From: Saltatorellus ferox
GTDB taxonomy: Bacteria; Planctomycetota; UBA1135; GCA-002686595
NCBI GenBank assembly: GCA_007751475.1
Contig: CP036434.1
Location: forward strand, 2,170,001-2,234,000
DNA length: 64,000 nucleotides
Direction of reading: 5' to 3'
In this document: positions 46,972 to 56,131 of the stretch, piece after piece
Layout: each line of letters starts with the position of its first letter
Position numbering within the stretch: the first letter of the stretch is position 1
Notes under the pieces: model-generated
The model's input: only the letters and a program-made list of their open reading frames with translations
Database searches by the model: none
Told to the model about the DNA's origin: nothing
Translations under genes and position numbers: made by a program

Positions 46972-48309
46972 TTGCAAGACCCCGCGACTCTCCCCGGTCC
47001 TTCGGAACCGTTTGCCTTCGATGCCAACGCGGCGACGCTGAAGTTCCTGAGGGAAGGCTGCGCGACGTACGGCGATGTCTGGGCGATTCCCCCCACCGGT
47101 GGCGCGGACAGCGCGACCGGCGGCGGCGGGAGACCGATCTGGGTGCTCAACGACCCGGAGGCCATCCACCACGTGCTGACGAAGCGCCAGGCCGACTACG
47201 GCAAAGGCGTCGGCTTCGAGCGCGTCAAGATGCTGCTCGGCGACGGACTGATCGTTTCGGACGGAGAGCACTGGAAGCAGCGGCGGCGGATGCTCCAGCC
47301 CGCCTTCTCGCGCCCGAGCGTGGGCGGGATGCGTGGTCTCGTGGACGAGTGCATCGCGAGGAGGGCGCACCTCTGGGAGGAGTGCGCGGAGTCAGGGGAA
47401 CCCCTTGACGTTTCGGACGAGGCCAACCGCCTCGGCCTGCGCATCATCCTTCGCGCGATCTTCGGGGATGATCTCGCCGCGCTCGATGAACGCGACGGCG
47501 GCAATCCCTTCAACCTCGTGGTCGATACGCACGAGCGCGACCTGATGTTCGCGATGCGTTTCCGCCAGCTCTGGCCGGTCGTGCGCGAGATGATCGAGCG
47601 CCGCCGCTCGAGCGCGGGTGCCAGCGGGCCGCCACGTGATTTCCTCGGCCTCTACATGGGCGCCCGCGATCGCGAGACCGATGCGGCCCTCGACATGGAT
47701 GGTCTCGTCGACGAGCTCATGACGCTTCTGATCGCCGGGCACGAAACGACGGCGGCCACGCTGGCATGGGCCTGGTCGCTGCTTGCGCGGCACCCGGAGG
47801 TTCAAGACCAGGTGCGGGCCGAGGTGCGCGCAGGCGCGACCTCCGAGGAGGGCAGGGAGCCGGTGCCGGGGACTGGCGGGAGCCATCTGGTTCAGCGCGT
47901 CGTTCACGAGACCCTGCGCCTCTACCCACCTGTCTGGATGTTCACGCGGCGCGCGCTGAAGGACGACGTGCTCGCCGGACGCCCGATCCCGGCGGGCACG
48001 CAGATCTTGCTGTCGCCGTTTCTGCTTCATCGTCATCCCCGGTACTGGGCGAGCCCCGAGACCTTCGATCCGAGCCGATTCTCCGTCGCGGGTGCACCCG
48101 AGCATCGTTCGGCCTACATTCCGTTCTCGAGCGGCCCGCGCCGCTGCGCAGGGGATGTCTTCGCCCTGAACACGGCGGTCCAGGAGATCTCCTGGGGCGT
48201 GTCCCGTTACCATCTCACCGCGCCCGATCCCGAGCCACCCGAGCTCGACCCGGGGGTCAATCTACGCCCGCTCCAGCCCATCCGGCTCTTCGTTCATCAC
48301 GCTCGCTGA
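46972..48309 (+). CDS. Cytochrome P450
   Basis: 445 residues starting at a TTG (46972), because no Met occurs before ~85 and the N-terminal proline-rich segment TLPGPSEPFAFDAN is typical. Conserved elements: I-helix LIAGHETTAATLAW (oxygen activation), ExxR as ETLRLYPPVW, and the haem-ligand loop FSSGPRRCAG with Cys392. It probably hydroxylates a lipid or fatty acid, given the next two genes. No redox partner is encoded here. The FAAL gene starts 41 nt later. Confidence 0.93.
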   Translation: MQDPATLPGPSEPFAFDANAATLKFLREGCATYGDVWAIPPTGGADSATGGGGRPIWVLNDPEAIHHVLTKRQADYGKGVGFERVKMLLGDGLIVSDGEHWKQRRRMLQPAFSRPSVGGMRGLVDECIARRAHLWEECAESGEPLDVSDEANRLGLRIILRAIFGDDLAALDERDGGNPFNLVVDTHERDLMFAMRFRQLWPVVREMIERRRSSAGASGPPRDFLGLYMGARDRETDAALDMDGLVDELMTLLIAGHETTAATLAWAWSLLARHPEVQDQVRAEVRAGATSEEGREPVPGTGGSHLVQRVVHETLRLYPPVWMFTRRALKDDVLAGRPIPAGTQILLSPFLLHRHPRYWASPETFDPSRFSVAGAPEHRSAYIPFSSGPRRCAGDVFALNTAVQEISWGVSRYHLTAPDPEPPELDPGVNLRPLQPIRLFVHHAR

Positions 48310-48350
48310 TTCGTCTCGCGCGCGTGCCCCGGCCCCGGTCGGTTCTCTCG

Positions 48351-50357
48351 ATGTCTGACGCCCAAACTCTCCTCGATCTCCTGGCCCCCGGTCGCGCTGC
48401 CGCGCTCGGGAATGCGGCCCAGCGCCTGCGCTTCTTCGAGAAGCCGGGCCAGTATCGCGGGGTCTCCGTCGCCGAGCTGCGCAGCGCGGCGCTCGCCCGC
48501 CTGGGAGCCTTCCAGGCCGCCGAAGTTTCGGTCGGTTCCGAGATCGTCATGCCGATCGATGACGCCGAGGCGTTCCTGACGACCTTCTGGGCGTGTCTCT
48601 TCGGCGGGTACATCGCGATGCCGCTGGCGGCCCCGACGAACGACGCGACGTGCTCGAAGATCCTCGACATCCTGGAGCGCCGCGGCGGGGCTTGCCTGGC
48701 GATCTCCGACGAGGGGTTCGAGCGATTGACCCAGGGGCTCGAGGCCAGCGCCAGGGGCGCGCTGGAGGGTCGCCGCGTTGCGCTCGGAGAGATCGCCAGC
48801 GGCGCGCCGGGCGCGCCGGTCGAGCGCACGCCGGGCGACATCGCGTTCGTTCAGTACAGCTCGGGATCGACGCGCGCGCCCAAGGGCGTGATTATCCGCC
48901 ACGGGCAAGCGCTCGCGAACCTCGCGGCGATCCAGGCAGGCTCGAAGCTTGGCTCGTCCGACGTGACGTTCAGCTGGATGCCGCTCTCCCACGACATGGG
49001 GCTGGTCGGTTTCCACCTGAGCCCGCTCTTCGCTGGGGCGGACCAGGTCCTCATGCCGACGAGCGCGTTCGCGCGAACGCCGCTCGTCTGGCTGCAGGAC
49101 GCGTCCTCTGCGGGCGCGACGATCCTGTCGTCGCCGAACTTCGGCTATCGGCACACGCTGAAAGCCCTGTCCCGCAAGGGAATGCCGGAAGGCGTGGACC
49201 TCAGCGCGGTTCGGCTGGTCCTCAACGGCGCGGAGCCAATCTCCGTGGGAATCGCCGAGCAGTTCCTCGACGAACTCGCGAGCGTTGGGCTTGCGCGGAC
49301 GGCCATGTTCCCCGTCTACGGACTCGCCGAAGCCACGCTGGCGGTGACGTTTCCGGAGCTGGGCGCCGAGATCGGCGGGCTTCGGATCGTCCGGGCGAAC
49401 TCGGGCGTCGGAGCGGCGATCCAGAAGACGTCGGACGAGGAGGGCTCGTTCATCGCCTGCGGGTGCGGCTCGCCGCTCCCGGGCATCGAGGTGCGCATCG
49501 TCGGAGCAGACGGCGGTTCCGTCGCCGATGCGCACGTCGGGCGTGTCTGGATGCGCGGTGCGGGGGTCACCGAGGGCTACTACGACGACCCCGAGGCCAC
49601 GGCGGCCGCCGTCATGGGGGAGGGTTGGCTCGACACCGGCGACCTCGGGTTCCTGTCCGGTGGCCAGCTCTACATCACGGGGCGGCAGAAGGACCTCGTG
49701 ATCGTCTCGGGCCAGAACTTCTATCCCCACGATCTGGAGGAGAGCCTGCAGGAGGCTCTCGGTCTCGATGCACTTCGCGTGGCCGTGGCCCCGGTCCGGC
49801 GGGCCGATGCTCCCGAGGAAGTGGGCGTCTTCATCCTGCATCGAGGCGAGGAGGCCGCGTTCCAGGAGACGCGCGTCGCCGCGAAGAAACATCTCGCGGA
49901 GACGTTCGGCGTCGCGGTGGATCTCATCGTGCCCGTGCCGGAGATCCCGCGCACGACGAGCGGCAAGGTCCAGCGGCAGCGCCTGAGCCAGCAGCTCCTC
50001 GCCGGAGAGTTCGGCGATCACGGAACCGCGTCGGACGAGCTGCGCCCGGCGAGCGTCGACGGCTCCGAAGAGGGTGCAGCAGGTCGGGCCACCGACGACC
50101 GGACGCCGGCGGGACTCGAGGCCATGATGGTGGAGGCCTGTACCCAGGTGCTCGGCGAATCGCGCTTCGGCCCGACGGACAACCTCTTCGAGCAAGGCAT
50201 GAGTTCCATCGACCTCGCCGAGATCCATGGTCTGATCGAAGCTCGCTATCCCAAGGGTCTCGACATCCGCGACTTCTTCGACTCTCCGACCATCCGCGGG
50301 CTGAGCGCGCTCCTCGCGGAGCGCCTCGAGAGCGGTGCCGCGACGGCTGCCCCCTGA
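48351..50357 (+). CDS. Fatty-acyl-AMP ligase with C-terminal acyl carrier protein
   Basis: 668 residues from the ATG at 48351; the longer open frame is an artefact over P450. It is an adenylating enzyme of the FAAL type: VQYSSGSTRAPKGVII (near 169), YGLAEATLAVTF, DTGDLGFLSGGQLYITGRQKDLVIVSGQNFYPHDLEE. The last ~75 residues are a carrier domain (NLFEQGMSSIDLAEIHG) with the phosphopantetheine serine at 619. It would activate a fatty acid as acyl-AMP and load it on its own carrier. It overlaps the acyltransferase by one base and follows P450, indicating a joint lipid pathway. Confidence 0.92.
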   Translation: MSDAQTLLDLLAPGRAAALGNAAQRLRFFEKPGQYRGVSVAELRSAALARLGAFQAAEVSVGSEIVMPIDDAEAFLTTFWACLFGGYIAMPLAAPTNDATCSKILDILERRGGACLAISDEGFERLTQGLEASARGALEGRRVALGEIASGAPGAPVERTPGDIAFVQYSSGSTRAPKGVIIRHGQALANLAAIQAGSKLGSSDVTFSWMPLSHDMGLVGFHLSPLFAGADQVLMPTSAFARTPLVWLQDASSAGATILSSPNFGYRHTLKALSRKGMPEGVDLSAVRLVLNGAEPISVGIAEQFLDELASVGLARTAMFPVYGLAEATLAVTFPELGAEIGGLRIVRANSGVGAAIQKTSDEEGSFIACGCGSPLPGIEVRIVGADGGSVADAHVGRVWMRGAGVTEGYYDDPEATAAAVMGEGWLDTGDLGFLSGGQLYITGRQKDLVIVSGQNFYPHDLEESLQEALGLDALRVAVAPVRRADAPEEVGVFILHRGEEAAFQETRVAAKKHLAETFGVAVDLIVPVPEIPRTTSGKVQRQRLSQQLLAGEFGDHGTASDELRPASVDGSEEGAAGRATDDRTPAGLEAMMVEACTQVLGESRFGPTDNLFEQGMSSIDLAEIHGLIEARYPKGLDIRDFFDSPTIRGLSALLAERLESGAATAAP

Positions 50358-51115
50358 TGTCCGGGCCCCGAGGCGAAGACGAGGGAGAGCCGAAGGTCGT
50401 GCTTCCGGAACGGGAACGAAAAGCGCCGTCGGTCCAGAAGCCGATGCCGAAGTGGCGCACGCAGCTCTTCCCGAAGTTCGCGGCGCCGCTCGCGCTCGCG
50501 CTTCGGCTCTACTGGCGAAGCGTTCGGCTCCACGTGACTGGCGACGAGCATCTCGCCGAGCTTCTGGCGACCGGGACGCGCTTCATCCCCTGCTGCTGGC
50601 ACCAGCGTCAGGTTTTTGCCATCGCTTACCTCCGCAGGCTCCGGGCTCTCGGGGTGAACCCCGGAGCGCTCGTCAGTCCCTCGAAGGACGGCGAACTCGG
50701 CGCGCGGCTTCTGTCGAAGCTCGGCGTGACCGCCGTCCGGGGCTCGGGCAGGCGCAGCGGAGCGCTCGCCATGCGGGACATGTACCTGGCGATCAAGGAT
50801 CAGGACCTGTCGCCGCTGATCGCCCCCGACGGATCGACCGGGCCCGCGCACCACTTCAAGCCGGGCGCGATCATGCTGGCCCGGCTGTCGGGTAGCCCGG
50901 TCGTGCCGATCTCCTTCGCCTGCAAGCGCGGCATCAAGCTGCGGACGTGGGACCGCCTGCTCTTGCCGCTGCCTTTCACGCGGGTCGAGCTGGTGGTCGG
51001 TGTCCCGATCGAGCTCGAACCGATCATGGCGATGACGGAGTCCCAGGAGACGATCGATCGAATGGGCGCTGCGCTGACGGACGTCGAGGAGATCGCCGAG
51101 GGGCTCGTTCGTTGA
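50357..51115 (+). CDS. Lysophospholipid-acyltransferase-like protein (DUF374)
   Basis: 252 residues; its ATG overlaps the FAAL stop (TGATG). The DUF374/LPLAT type is seen in CWHQRQVFAIAYLRR (the H of the motif HxxxxD is divergent), LVSPSKDGELGARLLSKLGVTAVRGSGRRSG, IAPDGSTGPAHHFKPGAIMLARLSGSPVVPISF. No signal peptide; probably peripheral on the inner membrane. It likely transfers the acyl group activated by the FAAL to a lipid or saccharide acceptor. Confidence 0.88.
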   Translation: MSGPRGEDEGEPKVVLPERERKAPSVQKPMPKWRTQLFPKFAAPLALALRLYWRSVRLHVTGDEHLAELLATGTRFIPCCWHQRQVFAIAYLRRLRALGVNPGALVSPSKDGELGARLLSKLGVTAVRGSGRRSGALAMRDMYLAIKDQDLSPLIAPDGSTGPAHHFKPGAIMLARLSGSPVVPISFACKRGIKLRTWDRLLLPLPFTRVELVVGVPIELEPIMAMTESQETIDRMGAALTDVEEIAEGLVR

Positions 51116-51162
51116 GAGCTTCGCCTGTGGAGACATCGTCAAGACATCGGGGCTAGGCACCG

Positions 51163-52803
51163 CTACGCGGAGGGGGCCTGGCTCTTCTCCTCGGTCAAAA
51201 GGTCCTCTTCGTCGCCGTGCCTGAGATCATGGTCGACCGCCTCGTCCAGCGTGGTGTCGACGGAGACGTCGGCCGCCTCGACCGGTATGCGGCTGGGCTT
51301 GGCTGACTTCGCAGGCTTCGGGGAAGTGCCGGTGGTACCGACGGGCGAAGTGGCTCCTCCGCCCGTGAGGTGAACCTCGTAGGTGGGCGCGGGCATGTCG
51401 AATTCATGGTCGTCCATGGCTTCCTTGACGGTTCGGATGGCCTCGCTCTGGACCTTGGTGAAGTCCGATTCACGCTGGTTCACCCAGCCCGCGAAGTTCA
51501 CGAGGACGCTGGAGTCCCCGAGGGCCTCGATCCAGGCGTTGGGCGCAGGTTCGCTCAGAACTCCAGGGATGGCGCGGATCTGTTCGAGGCCGAGTTCGAT
51601 CGCGGCTCGCAGGTCGACGTCCGTTCCGAACCCGACGCCGAAGCTGAAGCGTCGGTTGTCGGAGCGCGTGAAGTTGGTCACCTTGCTCTTGAACACGGTC
51701 GAGTTGGGCAGAAGCATGTGGTTGCCGTCGAACGACATGAGCACCGTTTCCCGGGTCGTCATGCGAATCACCTTGCCGAGCATCCCGTCGATCTCGACGA
51801 CGTCCTTCGTGCGGAACGGCTGGCGTATGCTGAGGATGATGCTGGCGAGATAGTTCTCGGCGAGGTCGCGGAACGCGAGTCCGAGCGCGAGGCTGACGAC
51901 GCCGACGCTGCCCAGGACGGCGCCCACGAGCGCCGTGGCGCCCAGCAGCTCCAGCGCGAAGAACACGCCGGTGATCACGATGGCGGCCTTCACGACCTGG
52001 CGGACGAGGCTCTGGATCAGCGCGTTGCCCGAAAGCCGCCGGAAGAGCCGTTGGCTGCCAGCCACGCGACCGGCAAGTCGAGAGAAGGCCCAGATGAGGA
52101 GCAGCGCGACCACGAGGAGCGGCAGCGTGGCGATGAAGCCGCGAACCTTCGACGAGAACCGCTCGACGTTGGGTAGGAGTCGGTCCTTGAGCCGGGTGGC
52201 TTCCTGGGTGTCGTTGTCCACGAGCAGAACGCCATCGATGGACTTCGCGAGGTCGGCTGCCTGGGTGCGTGCCGCGGAGTCGAACACCGTGCCCGTGAGA
52301 TGTACCACGCCCCCCGCCACGTCCACTTTCACCTCGTCGAGTTCATCCACGCGGTCGAAGACGCTTTGCAGGCGGCCCTGAATTCTACGGTCTTCGTTGG
52401 AGATGCCGTCGTCGCTCTCCTCGGTCGGCGGCGGTCCGTCGGCAGGCGGCTTGGCGCCTTCTTCATGCTCGACGCTCGCCAGCTTGACCAGGTTCTCGAC
52501 GTAGCGAACCCCCTCGAAGGAGCCGGCCACTCGGCCGGCTTCCTCGCGTGCTTCGGCGTTGGGTACGGTGCCCCCGAGTTCGACGACGCCGTGGCGGACC
52601 TTGACCTCGATCGAGTCGAAGGCCGCCACCTCGGCGAAGGTGGCGCGGAGCTCCTTCTCGATGGGAGGGACCTCTTCCTCGGTCACGGCGGGTGGACTGG
52701 CCTGTGCGGCTTCCAGAGGGACCTGGATCGCCAGCGCCGAGGAGAAGAGCGTGGTGCCGAGAAGTAGGCTCGCGAGGAGGCGGCCAGCAATCATCGTGTT
52801 CAT
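51163..52803 (-). CDS. MscS mechanosensitive channel with two periplasmic BON domains
   Basis: 546 residues. A signal peptide (1-26) is followed by two BON domains (~45-110 and ~135-205; IEVKVRHGVVELGGTVPNAEAREEA and VKVDVAGGVVHLTGTVFDSAARTQA), which bind lipid. Membrane helices (~222-330) lead to the MscS pore and beta domain (AVLGSVGVVSLALGLAFRDLAENYLASI, RTKDVVEIDGMLGKVIRMTTRETVL, HMLLPNSTVF). It opens under membrane tension to release solutes. The fused BON pair is unusual compared with standard MscS. Confidence 0.9.
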   Translation of the reverse strand: MNTMIAGRLLASLLLGTTLFSSALAIQVPLEAAQASPPAVTEEEVPPIEKELRATFAEVAAFDSIEVKVRHGVVELGGTVPNAEAREEAGRVAGSFEGVRYVENLVKLASVEHEEGAKPPADGPPPTEESDDGISNEDRRIQGRLQSVFDRVDELDEVKVDVAGGVVHLTGTVFDSAARTQAADLAKSIDGVLLVDNDTQEATRLKDRLLPNVERFSSKVRGFIATLPLLVVALLLIWAFSRLAGRVAGSQRLFRRLSGNALIQSLVRQVVKAAIVITGVFFALELLGATALVGAVLGSVGVVSLALGLAFRDLAENYLASIILSIRQPFRTKDVVEIDGMLGKVIRMTTRETVLMSFDGNHMLLPNSTVFKSKVTNFTRSDNRRFSFGVGFGTDVDLRAAIELGLEQIRAIPGVLSEPAPNAWIEALGDSSVLVNFAGWVNQRESDFTKVQSEAIRTVKEAMDDHEFDMPAPTYEVHLTGGGATSPVGTTGTSPKPAKSAKPSRIPVEAADVSVDTTLDEAVDHDLRHGDEEDLLTEEKSQAPSA

Positions 52804-52910
52804 GACTGCTACATTCCGCCCCGACCTAAAGCGCGCCTCAATTGCGTCGTGCTCTCTGGGTTAACCGCGAAGCGAAGCGCTTCGCCGCGGGCTGGGAATC
52901 CCCGCGGCGT

Positions 52911-54173
52911 CTACTTCTGAAGCAGGGCCCAGACGTACCCGGTTCCGCGCTCCTCGATGAACTCGGAGCGCTTCTGGTAAAGAGCCTGGATCTTCTCGTT
53001 GAACGCCTCCTGGGCCTCCGACTCTTCCGGCGTCATGTTCTCCCAGTCCGCGATGTCCGGTGACGTCTCGTAAACCGCGGATGCCTCCTTGTCCCACGCG
53101 GCGCAGCGCTCCAGGCACTCTTCCTCGGTGAGGCCCTTCGCGGGAAACGACAGCTGGGCGGAGTCGCCGAGCAAGAGATCCAGCTTGCCGTCTCCGTTGA
53201 GGTCGGCGACCTCGACGCGGGTCGAGGATCCCGGGGCCTTGATATGCTCGTCGCCGAAGACGGTGACTCCGTTGGAAGCCGCCTCGGGCGTAGGGACGAG
53301 CACCACGTTGTCACCGAAACGCGCTTCGGTCTTCGTGCCGATGTTGGGGAACATGGAAACACCGCCGAAACCTGAACCCGTGACCAGGTCGAGGTCGCCG
53401 TCCGCGTCCCAGTCGACCAGCACGGGGTCGCTGTGGTGATGGACGGTCAGCTCTTTCCCGTCGCTTCCCTTCAGCATGACGGAGACGGGGTCGAAGCCCT
53501 CGTTCGTGCCCCAGAAGACAGCGAAGCTACCGCCGAAGTTGCCGGTCACGATGTCGAGCAGTCCGTCGCCATCGAGATCGGCGGCGGTGGGGCGGGTGCA
53601 GATCTTGCGAACGTCGACGTCCTCCGCCTCTCCTGCGACCTGGATGATGAGCGGCTCCTCATCGGTCCCCAGCACGGGCGTCGGCTTCCGAAATCCGCCG
53701 CCCTCGACGCCGTAGAGCACCTGGAAGAGGCCAGCCATGCTCTCCTCCATGCGCGAGTAGCTGCCCGAGAGAATGTCGACGATGCCGTCACGGTTGAGAT
53801 CCACGAACTGTGGAGTGGAACTCGTGCATCACCAGACGCCCGGGACCTCGGCCACCTCGCCTTCGGCCATGAGCCAGGAGCCCTCGCCGAGGGTTCCGTC
53901 TTCGGTCTGGTGGTAAACGCGCATCTTGCCGTCCTTGAACTGTCCAACGACGAGGTCGGATCGACCATCGCCATCGACATCGTACCAGGCCGGGCTCGCG
54001 TAGCCGGGCGCTTCGGTCGACACCGGAGTTCCTGCGCTCAGCATCAGAACGGGCTCGGCGAACTCGGGTGCCTCGAGGACGGCTGCCTGGACGCCGTCTT
54101 CGCCAGGCGAGACAGGGAGCGCTCCAGCGGCGAGGACGGTGACGGCAGAGAGGGGGAGGAGATGTGTTTCCAT
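52911..54173 (-). pseudogene. FG-GAP secreted protein interrupted by an in-frame UGA
   Basis: Two pieces lie in the same frame. The N-terminal piece (53829-54173) has a signal peptide (METHLLPLSAVTVLAAGALP) and FG-GAP repeats (WYDVDGDGRSDLVVG). The C-terminal piece (52911-53828) continues with VDLNRDGIVDILSGSYS, ADLDGDGLLDIVTGNF, VDWDADGDLDLVTGS and VADLNGDGKLDLLLGDS. They are separated by a single TGA (rev. strand, 53829-53831), read VW-stop-CTSSTPQ. With read-through the protein is 420 residues. It may be a recent nonsense mutation, or UGA recoded as selenocysteine, with a stem-loop just downstream. The gene is last in the glycan-like operon. Confidence 0.7.
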
Positions 54174-54199
54174 GGCCCCACGGTACCGCCGTTTTCCCA

Positions 54200-56131
54200 T
54201 CAGTCGCGGCTGCGATAGCCGAACTTCAGCAGTCGTGCTGGCCCGTCCTGGCCCTCGCTCGTGAGGAGAAGGTCGCCGCTCGGCTCGAACGCCAGACCCT
54301 CTGGCTGGGGGAGGATCGACTTCGGAAACACGGCCGTCCCCTCGAGGTCGCCGTTCCGGTCCAGGACGAGGAGCGTTCGGTCGGGGCCGCAGAGCACGTA
54401 GAGTTGGCCGGTGATCGGATGGACCGCCATGTCGGAGATGCGGCAGCCGAAGTCGACCTTGCGGCCGCCCTTCTTCGTCGTCTTCTCCGGAAGAGGCCAG
54501 CCCTTGGCTCCGGCGCGTTCGATCAGCTGCTTCACCGAGACGGTCAGCACCGGGTCGACGCTCACCTTCATCGCCCCCAGATCTACCCCGAACACGGGGA
54601 TGTCTTGGTCGCCGTCCCTCGCCCCGACCTTGGGCGCGAAGAGGAGCCGCTCGGCCTCGGGCTGGAAGCAAAGGCTCTCGTACTCGGCGTCCGGCAAGTT
54701 CGCGCCGAGTTCCACGGCACCCCCGCGCGCTCGTCCCTCCAGATCGAGCTCTTGCAGGACCCCGTCGCTCCGCAGCACGAAGAGTCGGTCGTCGGCGCGA
54801 GTCAGCGCCTCGTAGTCACCCTTTGGACCGAATGGGGTTCGAGCCAGCGCAACCGGGCTGGCCAGCGCATCCGGGCTGGCCAGCGAGAAGCGATAGAGAT
54901 CACCGCGCTCGTCCTGGATGCACCCGACCGAGCCCGCTCCGAGGGACACGATGCCCGAGATCTCACGGAGTTCGTCCGGCAGCCGGAGATCCAGCTCAGG
55001 TTCTTCCAGTCGGTAGCCCGACAGCCCGCCCTGCCTGACCGCTGCCTCGGCCGGAGCCACGCCTGGCACGAGCTTCAGGTCCATGGCTTCCAGTCGTTGC
55101 ACCAGATCCGCCGTGAGTCTCGTCGCGGTATCGGTCGTCACATGGGAGCCGTCTGCGGTCACTCCCGTCGTTCCGAAGTCGACGTACGGAACGCCGACGA
55201 TCTCGGCGATCTCCGCCAGCCAAGCCGCAGGCGCCGTCTCGTCCTCGGCCGCCCTCACCTGGGGCGACAGGGGGAAGCGCACGACGACCGTCGGAGTCTT
55301 CGCAGCGACGACGCGCAGGCGATCGATGATCTCTTGCCGGAAGCCCTCTCGACCCTCCTGGAATCGATCGGTACCGAGCCTCATTCGATAGGGCGCTTCG
55401 TCGATGGTGGGGTCATTGACGGATAGCCAGGAGCGACGCCAGCGAGCGGGCTTCACGGTGTAGACGTGGTCGAAGCGGAAGCGCTGGACCTTCGCATCGA
55501 GCCACGCCTCGAGGCGGGCCCGCGGATCGCGATGGAGAGCCCGCTCGCGCAGGAATTGATTCTGGAGCCGATCCAGGAAGATCGATACGAGGTTCGCCGG
55601 GAAGCCGAGGCCTTCGAGGTGCACCTGCTCCTCGCGCCGCCACCTGCGTACGCTGGATGGCGACGCTTCTTTCGCCCGAAACACGGGGAACCGCTCGCGC
55701 GCCACTTCGGTGAAGACCCGGTTGCTGTCGGGCCCCATGGAGTGCGGCGAAAGGCCGACGACGAGCCGCTCCGGGCTCCGCTTCGCCGCTTCGTCGAGCA
55801 GTACGCGCAGGTCGCCGCCGCTCCCCCAGAGCACGCACGAGGGTCCGAAGCGAGACCCGTCGAGCACGGCGCGATCCACCGCCATCCACGTCCGCGAGTC
55901 GCCGATCACCAGCGTGCTCGCGCCCTCCAGTCGCCCCTCGATGGTGAGGGGGACCTCGCCGTCCTTCACCCAGTGCGTGATTCCCCGCGCCTGCGAGGGG
56001 CGTTCGATTCGCTCGGGAAACGACCGCGCCAGCGACGCCCAGACGGCGAGCGCACCCGCATAGGTCGCGGCCGTCAGCCCGGCCAGCACGGCCCAGCCCA
56101 CCCAGGGCCTTCGATGGAATCGAGCGCGCAT
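54200..56131 (-). CDS. SGNH-like / SdiA-regulated-type propeller fusion protein
   Basis: 643 residues. One membrane anchor (~12-32). Residues ~55-330 are SGNH-like, with VIGDSRTWMAV (77-80 GDSR) as in AlgX/AlgJ-type acetylation partners of MBOAT enzymes. Residues ~350-640 form a beta-propeller of the SdiA-regulated type (LREISGIVSLGAGSVGCIQDERGDLYRF, GDYEALTRADDRLFVLRSDG, ISDMAVHPITGQLYVLCGPDRTLLVLD, SILPQPEGLAFEPSGDLLLTSEG). The start overlaps the MBOAT stop by one base. It likely completes periplasmic O-acetyl transfer to a polysaccharide. Confidence 0.82.
   Translation of the reverse strand: MRARFHRRPWVGWAVLAGLTAATYAGALAVWASLARSFPERIERPSQARGITHWVKDGEVPLTIEGRLEGASTLVIGDSRTWMAVDRAVLDGSRFGPSCVLWGSGGDLRVLLDEAAKRSPERLVVGLSPHSMGPDSNRVFTEVARERFPVFRAKEASPSSVRRWRREEQVHLEGLGFPANLVSIFLDRLQNQFLRERALHRDPRARLEAWLDAKVQRFRFDHVYTVKPARWRRSWLSVNDPTIDEAPYRMRLGTDRFQEGREGFRQEIIDRLRVVAAKTPTVVVRFPLSPQVRAAEDETAPAAWLAEIAEIVGVPYVDFGTTGVTADGSHVTTDTATRLTADLVQRLEAMDLKLVPGVAPAEAAVRQGGLSGYRLEEPELDLRLPDELREISGIVSLGAGSVGCIQDERGDLYRFSLASPDALASPVALARTPFGPKGDYEALTRADDRLFVLRSDGVLQELDLEGRARGGAVELGANLPDAEYESLCFQPEAERLLFAPKVGARDGDQDIPVFGVDLGAMKVSVDPVLTVSVKQLIERAGAKGWPLPEKTTKKGGRKVDFGCRISDMAVHPITGQLYVLCGPDRTLLVLDRNGDLEGTAVFPKSILPQPEGLAFEPSGDLLLTSEGQDGPARLLKFGYRSRD

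Noticed and set aside
47766-48350. N-terminal extension of the FAAL
   Set aside because: It overlaps P450 in another frame, is Arg-rich and lacks family similarity; the ATG at 48351 starts the normal FAAL N-terminus.
48593-50356. Long upstream part of the acyltransferase frame
   Set aside because: It lies in another frame over the FAAL gene and has shadow-type composition.
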